From Methanobrevibacter sp. (GTDB lineage: Archaea > Methanobacteriota > Methanobacteria > Methanobacteriales > Methanobacteriaceae), in assembly GCA_017434525.1 (NCBI GenBank), contig JAFRFD010000009.1:1-64000 (forward strand): 64,000 nucleotides of DNA. The letters are read 5' to 3'. The translations under genes were made by a program, and so were the position numbers. Position 1 is the first letter of the stretch. Each line of letters starts with the position of its first letter. The notes beneath the pieces were generated by a model that ran no database searches, was not told the DNA's origin, and saw only the letters and a list, made by a program, of their open reading frames with translations. Shown here one piece after another: positions 60,296 to 64,000 of this stretch.

Positions 60296-61438
60296 ATGAA
60301 TGATATTTTATTAATGCTTCCTGGACCAACAACAGTGCATCCTAGAGTACTCAATGCAATGTCACAAGCTGTTGTTAACCACAGAAGCGCAAAATATGGT
60401 GAAATCTTAACTGAAACCACTGAATTGATGAGTAAAGTTTTCCAAACCCCAAATAATTCTTATTTATTAACTGGATCAGGAACTGCAGCAATGGAAGCAG
60501 GTATTGCCAACACTGTTGCTCCTGGAGAAAAAATGTTGAATGTAGTCGGCGGAAAATTCGGAGAACGTTTCATGAAAATAGCTAAAACCCATGGAATTGA
60601 AACAAAAGAATTGGCTGTTGAATGGGGAACTGCTGTTACTCCTGAAGCTATCGAAGAAGCATTGGAAGCTGATGAAGACATTAAGGCTGTAAGCGTAATC
60701 CACAACGAAACTTCTACCGGTGTTGCCGCACCTATCGAAGAAATCGGTAAAGTGATGAAAAACTATGACGCATTATACATCGTTGATACCGTATCCTCCC
60801 TTGGAGGAGACTACGTGGATGTTGAAAAGTTCGGAATTGACGTCTGTCTTACCGGATCCCAGAAATGTTTGGCTGCACCACCGGGCATGGCAGCAATTAC
60901 CTTAAGCGATGATGCTTGGGCTGCAGTCGACAAAGTGGAGACCAATACTTTTTATTTGGATTTGAAAGCTGCAAGAAAAAGTGGAGACAAAGTCCCTCCT
61001 GAAACTCCATACACACCATCCGTTTCACTCACATATGCAATGAATGAAGCATTGAAAATGGTTATGGAAGAAGGACTTGAAGCTAGAGTTGCACGTCACC
61101 ACAAAGCAGCTAAAGCTAGCGTAGATGCTGTTAAAGCATTAGGTTTAGAATTATTCGCTGATGAAGCAGTTTCATCTGCAACCGTGACCGCAGTCAAAAT
61201 GCCTGAAGGAATCGCCGATGCGGACTTCAGAGGCACCACCCGTGACAAATACGGCGTGGAATTAGCTGGCGGACAAGATCACTTAAAAGGAAACATTTTC
61301 AGAATCGGACACATGGGAAATATTTCCTACAAAGAATTGACCCAAACCTTTGCGGCAATTGGTATGACCTTAAAAGGTTTAGGCGTAATTGATGATGCAG
61401 GCGCAGGTGTTGCATCAATCGCAGAATCATACTTATGA
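60296..61438 (+). CDS. class V aminotransferase, serine-pyruvate/alanine-glyoxylate type
   Basis: A PLP enzyme of 380 residues that moves amino groups between small amino acids and keto acids. L-P-G-P-T-T-V-H-P-R-V (8-18) is the family start. T-G-S-G-T-A-A-M-E-A near 60 binds the PLP phosphate, Asp164 (V-D-T-V-S-S-L-G-G) pairs with the ring nitrogen, and Lys190 (G-S-Q-K-C-L-A-A-P-P-G) forms the Schiff base. R-I-G-H-M-G-N-I near 345 binds the substrate carboxylate. In methanogens such enzymes are annotated as alanine-glyoxylate or serine-pyruvate aminotransferases with broad range, so the true substrate is open. It is a single gene with a strong binding site. Codon use suggests good expression. 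Confidence 0.9.
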   Translation: MNDILLMLPGPTTVHPRVLNAMSQAVVNHRSAKYGEILTETTELMSKVFQTPNNSYLLTGSGTAAMEAGIANTVAPGEKMLNVVGGKFGERFMKIAKTHGIETKELAVEWGTAVTPEAIEEALEADEDIKAVSVIHNETSTGVAAPIEEIGKVMKNYDALYIVDTVSSLGGDYVDVEKFGIDVCLTGSQKCLAAPPGMAAITLSDDAWAAVDKVETNTFYLDLKAARKSGDKVPPETPYTPSVSLTYAMNEALKMVMEEGLEARVARHHKAAKASVDAVKALGLELFADEAVSSATVTAVKMPEGIADADFRGTTRDKYGVELAGGQDHLKGNIFRIGHMGNISYKELTQTFAAIGMTLKGLGVIDDAGAGVASIAESYL

Positions 61439-61806
61439 TTCTGTTTACTTATTTTTTTAATTGAATTTCCAGTATAACTTATAAGCAACATTTTTTTCAC
61501 ACCAGTATAAGTTATAACTTTGAATTTACACTTGAAATGCACCTCTTCTGTTAAAAAGTTTAAGTTATAAGTTAAAATTTACACTTGAAATGGAACTTTT
61601 TTATAAGTTATAACAAAAAAGTTACACTTGAAATACATCTCTCATGAAAAATTAGAAGTTATAACAAAAAAGTTACACTTGAAACTTATGTCTATGCCTT
61701 AAAAAAAGTATTACTAAAATCAGAACCCAATAATAAAAACAGTTATACTAAAAATATTTTAAAGATTAACACCAAATATAATATAACATACATAGGATGT
61801 GAAACT
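61439..61806. other. intergenic region holding a four-copy repeat array
   Basis: This 368-base gap lies between the aminotransferase and the GerW-like gene. Its first half holds the repeat array described separately. Its second half holds A/T boxes (about 61748-61787) that may form the promoter of the GerW-like operon. There is no reading frame of note. Confidence 0.75.
61509..61684 (+). repeat. four copies of a bipartite 29-bp motif
   Basis: AAGTTATAA, eight bases, then TTACACTTGAAA occurs at 61509-61537, 61562-61590, 61605-61633 and 61656-61684. Both halves are exact in all four copies and the gap between them is always eight bases. The distances between copies differ (53, 43 and 51 bases). 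The first half contains GTTATAA(C), part of a palindrome. A related inverted piece, AGTATAACTTATAAG, lies at 61471-61485. The constant internal spacing and variable outer spacing argue for protein binding sites and not for a simple satellite. Confidence 0.85.
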
Positions 61807-62223
61807 ATGGCAAATGATATAAAAACAACAGTAGACGAATTGCAAAAATTAATAAATATAAATAATGTAATTGGCCAACCTATTGAAACCGAAGACAAAG
61901 TCCTGATTCCAGTAATGAGAATGGGAGTGGGATTCGGTGTCGGTGAAAACATCACAGGACAAGAAGGCAGCTGTGCAGTGGGTGCAGGTGCAGGATTAGA
62001 ACCAGTTACCATGGTAATGATTCCTAAAGAAGGAAATGACGCTGAAGGAGTACGCGTACTCAACTTAAGTAAAGGAAGCGAAGCCAACAAAGCATTAGGA
62101 GATTTAAGTTTAATCGTGTCTGATTTGGTGAAAAGCTACCTTGGAAAAGAAGAAGATCATGATGAATCAGAATACATAGAACCTGAATTCACTACAAAAG
62201 TTGACATAGAAGACGACGAATAG
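61807..62223 (+). CDS. GerW/YtfJ family protein
   Basis: A 138-residue protein of the GerW (YtfJ) family, first known from Bacillus spores, where it is needed for germination. Marks are N-V-I-G-Q-P-I-E-T (21-29), V-L-I-P-V-M-R-M-G-V-G-F-G-V-G (32-46) and a glycine-rich G-A-G-A-G-L-E-P-V. The C-terminal 25 residues are acidic. Archaeal members are widespread in Methanobacteriales, which form no spores, so the function here is unknown. The ATG follows GGATGTGAAACT. It leads a three-gene unit and lies about 120 bases after the 29-bp array. Confidence 0.88.
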   Translation: MANDIKTTVDELQKLININNVIGQPIETEDKVLIPVMRMGVGFGVGENITGQEGSCAVGAGAGLEPVTMVMIPKEGNDAEGVRVLNLSKGSEANKALGDLSLIVSDLVKSYLGKEEDHDESEYIEPEFTTKVDIEDDE

Positions 62224-62233
62224 GAAATTCGAC

Positions 62234-62809
62234 ATGTTAAACATCCTATTGATGATTATTTTAATAATCATCATATTTATTATTATTTTACTCTATATTG
62301 GAGTTAAAATAGCTTTTATCTATGATAAAAAAGGCAGTGAATTGAAAGGATGTTTAAAAATACTTATTTTAAAAAAGATTAAAGTTTATTCTCTTGAATA
62401 TCCCTCCAATGAAAGTGAAGAGGAAACCGAAGAGGATGAAAAAGAAGACCGTGACAACAAAAAAATTCTTGAATTGGCCAAACCCTGTTTAGGAGATTTT
62501 AAAGAATTCATCAAATCATTTACCAAATGCATTCACGTTACCAAACTTGAAAACCATCTGATTTTTGGTCTGGACTCATATGCAGACACCGCAAAATACA
62601 TTGGATACATTTGGAGCATTTTAATAATAATCAACAATTCCCATAAAAATGCAAAATTAACAGCCGAACCATCATTCAACGGCAGTGTTTTGGATGCCAA
62701 AGGAGTAAATGAACTGGACATCAACCTTTTGAAGGTGATTCCCCCGGCAATAAAATTGATTTCAAAAAAGGAAGTCCGAGAATTTATAAAAGGTGTTAGA
62801 AATGGATAA
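62234..62809 (+). CDS. DUF2953 membrane-anchored protein
   Basis: A 191-residue protein with one N-terminal membrane segment (about 2-27, nearly all I and L), then a short strand-rich part. A very acidic stretch of E, D, K and N residues follows at about 56-73. The C-terminal domain carries Y-A-D-T-A-K-Y-I-G-Y-I-W and A-E-P-S-F-N-G-S-V-L-D-A-K-G, typical of DUF2953. In Bacillus the DUF2953 gene ytfI is next to ytfJ (gerW), the same pairing as here. It begins 10 bases after the GerW-like stop and ends overlapping the next gene. Function is unknown. Confidence 0.85.
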   Translation: MLNILLMIILIIIIFIIILLYIGVKIAFIYDKKGSELKGCLKILILKKIKVYSLEYPSNESEEETEEDEKEDRDNKKILELAKPCLGDFKEFIKSFTKCIHVTKLENHLIFGLDSYADTAKYIGYIWSILIIINNSHKNAKLTAEPSFNGSVLDAKGVNELDINLLKVIPPAIKLISKKEVREFIKGVRNG

Positions 62810-63071
62810 GGATGTTGAAGAATTTATTGAAGACCTTTTAGAAATTAAAAAAATCGGCAGGTATGACTTCCGGGAAATTTATGGATTCACTTTTGTCTTC
62901 AAAAAGGAAATTTTCCTGATTAATGACCATAGGTCATCAGCTGAAATAAAACCCATCGGAATAATTTATGAAGAAAATGGTGAATATTACCTTGCACCCA
63001 TAGGTGTAGTTGATGAAATAGAGGAAGTTATAAAAGAATTTGTAAAACAACAACTTAAAAGTAAAAATTGA
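62802..63071 (+). CDS. small protein of unknown function in the GerW-like operon
   Basis: An 89-residue soluble protein with an acidic N-terminal helix (D-K-D-V-E-E-F-I-E-D-L-L-E-I-K), a strand-rich middle (G-F-T-F-V-F-K-K-E-I-F-L-I-N) and a C-terminal helix. The ATG overlaps the last bases of the DUF2953 gene and AGGTG lies eight bases before it. A GTG at 62793 is the alternative. No family was recognised. Its tight coupling to the GerW-like and DUF2953 genes suggests a shared role. Confidence 0.75.
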   Translation: MDKDVEEFIEDLLEIKKIGRYDFREIYGFTFVFKKEIFLINDHRSSAEIKPIGIIYEENGEYYLAPIGVVDEIEEVIKEFVKQQLKSKN

Positions 63072-63125
63072 TTTGACTTCGTTAAATTGATTTTAAAGAA
63101 TAAAAATTACTTATTTTTAAAGAAA

Positions 63126-63178
63126 AACTATATATAACTGTCTAAATATAATATAATCACCAATCATTAATGGAGACA
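63126..63178 (+). promoter_or_regulatory. promoter and ribosome binding site of the second Rpn-like gene
   Basis: ACTATATATAAC at about 63127-63138 is a clear TATA box. TGGAGA at 63170-63175 is the ribosome binding site, eight bases before the ATG. The expected leader is about 20-25 bases. Confidence 0.6.
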
Positions 63179-63182
63179 GTTA

Positions 63183-64000
63183 ATGGCTAGAAAAATTCAT
63201 AAAATCTATGATATTCTTATGAAAATCATCATATTAATCTATGATATGGAGTTTCTGAAATATATTGGTATGGAACAACCCATAGCAGAAATATTGCAAA
63301 CAGAAATGACATCACTTGGTGGAAAAACTAGAGTGCTGGATTTTTTGTGCAAGTTGGAAGATGATACATTATGCAACATTGAATTTCAATTTCCGGTTGC
63401 AAGACTAGATGATTTGAAAAGATTTTTTGATTACAATATCATGGCAGAAATAAGAAACGATTCCCTAACTGAAACCGTCATCATAAATTTCACAACAAGT
63501 GCTTCAGGCGAGAAGCAAACAAACATTGGAATAACAAAAAGTTTTCAACCAATGCAAATATATTTAGGAGATATCAATTATGATGAACGGCTAGAAAAAA
63601 TTAATAACAAAGAACAAACAAATCAAAAATTAACTAGCAGTGAAGAAATCGATTTAATGTTAATGTGTTTGGTTGTTGATACCACTAACAAAACGGGAAA
63701 GCTTAGAAATATTTGCAAAATTCTAAAAAATGAAGAAATTTTCAAAAAAGATAGATTAGATGTGGTAAAATCAATAATCAAACTTGAAATAGATAACCTA
63801 ATAACAGACGATGAAAATGAAAAATTCAAGGAGGGGATAAAAATGACTCCGGAAGCGGAACAAATAATAAATCAGGCTGTAAACCAAGTAAACAGAAAAT
63901 ATGAAATACTTGCAAGAGAAGAAGGAATAAAAGAAGGCAAAGCTGAAGGAATAAAAGAAGGCAAAGCTGAAGGAATAAAAGAAGGAAAAATTGAAGGTAA
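63183..64000 (+). CDS. Rpn-like PD-(D/E)XK nuclease family protein, cut by the right edge
   Basis: Starts at the ATG after GGAGACAGTTA and is open to base 64000 (272 codons). The nuclease core shows Asp53 (V-L-D-F-L), then Glu67-x-Gln69 (N-I-E-F-Q-F), then L-D-D-L-K-R-F-F-D-Y-N and I-I-N-F-T, as in the Rpn/transposase-associated family. A helical middle follows. The visible end is a charged helix of E-G-I-K-E-G-K-A repeats, a common tail in these proteins. It belongs to the same broad family as the gene at 51367 but shares little direct sequence, so it is not a recent copy. Activity is not known. Confidence 0.8.
   Translation, partial: MARKIHKIYDILMKIIILIYDMEFLKYIGMEQPIAEILQTEMTSLGGKTRVLDFLCKLEDDTLCNIEFQFPVARLDDLKRFFDYNIMAEIRNDSLTETVIINFTTSASGEKQTNIGITKSFQPMQIYLGDINYDERLEKINNKEQTNQKLTSSEEIDLMLMCLVVDTTNKTGKLRNICKILKNEEIFKKDRLDVVKSIIKLEIDNLITDDENEKFKEGIKMTPEAEQIINQAVNQVNRKYEILAREEGIKEGKAEGIKEGKAEGIKEGKIEG
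63921..64000 (+). repeat. 24-bp coding tandem repeat in the Rpn-like gene
   Basis: A unit coding for E-G-I-K-E-G-K-A is repeated at 63921-63944 and 63945-63968 without a base change. A third copy at 63969-63992 differs near its end. It probably continues past the edge. In-frame slippage of such units would lengthen or shorten the helix without breaking the gene. Confidence 0.85.

Noticed and set aside
61509-61684. CRISPR array
   Set aside because: There are only four repeats, the intervals are 14-24 bases and uneven, the repeats are not uniform across their full length, and no cas gene is near.

Overview
The window looks like a gut or rumen methanogen of the Methanobrevibacter type. The DNA is AT-rich with very AT-rich intergenic stretches. 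Archaeal markers are present: ribosomal protein eS1 (S3Ae), an Orc1/Cdc6 initiator, RtcB ligase with archease, and the methanopterin enzyme MptE. Most reading starts have GGTGA/GGAGG-type ribosome binding sites. Three giant adhesin-like genes of the kind known from Methanobrevibacter are also present. The genus is inferred from gene content only.

Positions 1-49841 (left three quarters): three giant surface-protein genes, all on the minus strand, fill about 48.6 kb, or 76% of the window. The first (1-10662) runs off the left edge. The second encodes 7242 residues and the third 5404. Each has a signal peptide, then thousands of residues of short beta-helix repeats (G-G-A-I-Y type), then a junction domain shared by all three. 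Arrays of extracellular beta-sandwich modules follow: Ig-like modules in the first two and mainly 23 DUF11 modules in the third. The two complete proteins end in the same tail, a T-G-N-P-I motif followed by one hydrophobic segment and a basic end. The arrays show nested repeats (units of 2, 4 and 5 modules), which points to growth by unequal recombination. The second protein also carries two helical insertions at the same kind of position in its beta-helix.

Positions 50155-60093: housekeeping genes, mostly minus strand. They are eS1; a tight operon rtcB-mtnP-isf-nifX-like; a two-gene HEPN module; a DUF4064 membrane protein; archease; a possible small membrane peptide on the plus strand; mptE with orc1/cdc6; and a YczE-like membrane protein. 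The HEPN module lies between rtcB and archease, whose products act together in RNA repair. A plus-strand Rpn-like nuclease (51367-52182) meets the operon tail to tail.

Positions 60296-64000: plus-strand genes. They are a class V aminotransferase, a 368-bp gap holding four copies of a bipartite 29-bp motif, a three-gene set (GerW/YtfJ-like, DUF2953 and a small unknown protein), and a second Rpn-like nuclease cut by the right edge. The GerW/DUF2953 pair matches a neighbour pair known from spore-forming Firmicutes.

The most unusual points are the HEPN module inside the RNA-repair cluster, the four-copy 29-bp array, the paired helical insertions in the giant adhesin, and the four-module supra-repeat with a nearly invariant lone cysteine in the DUF11 array. 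No tRNA, rRNA, CRISPR array or insertion sequence was recognised. All functions are read from sequence by eye, without database searches.
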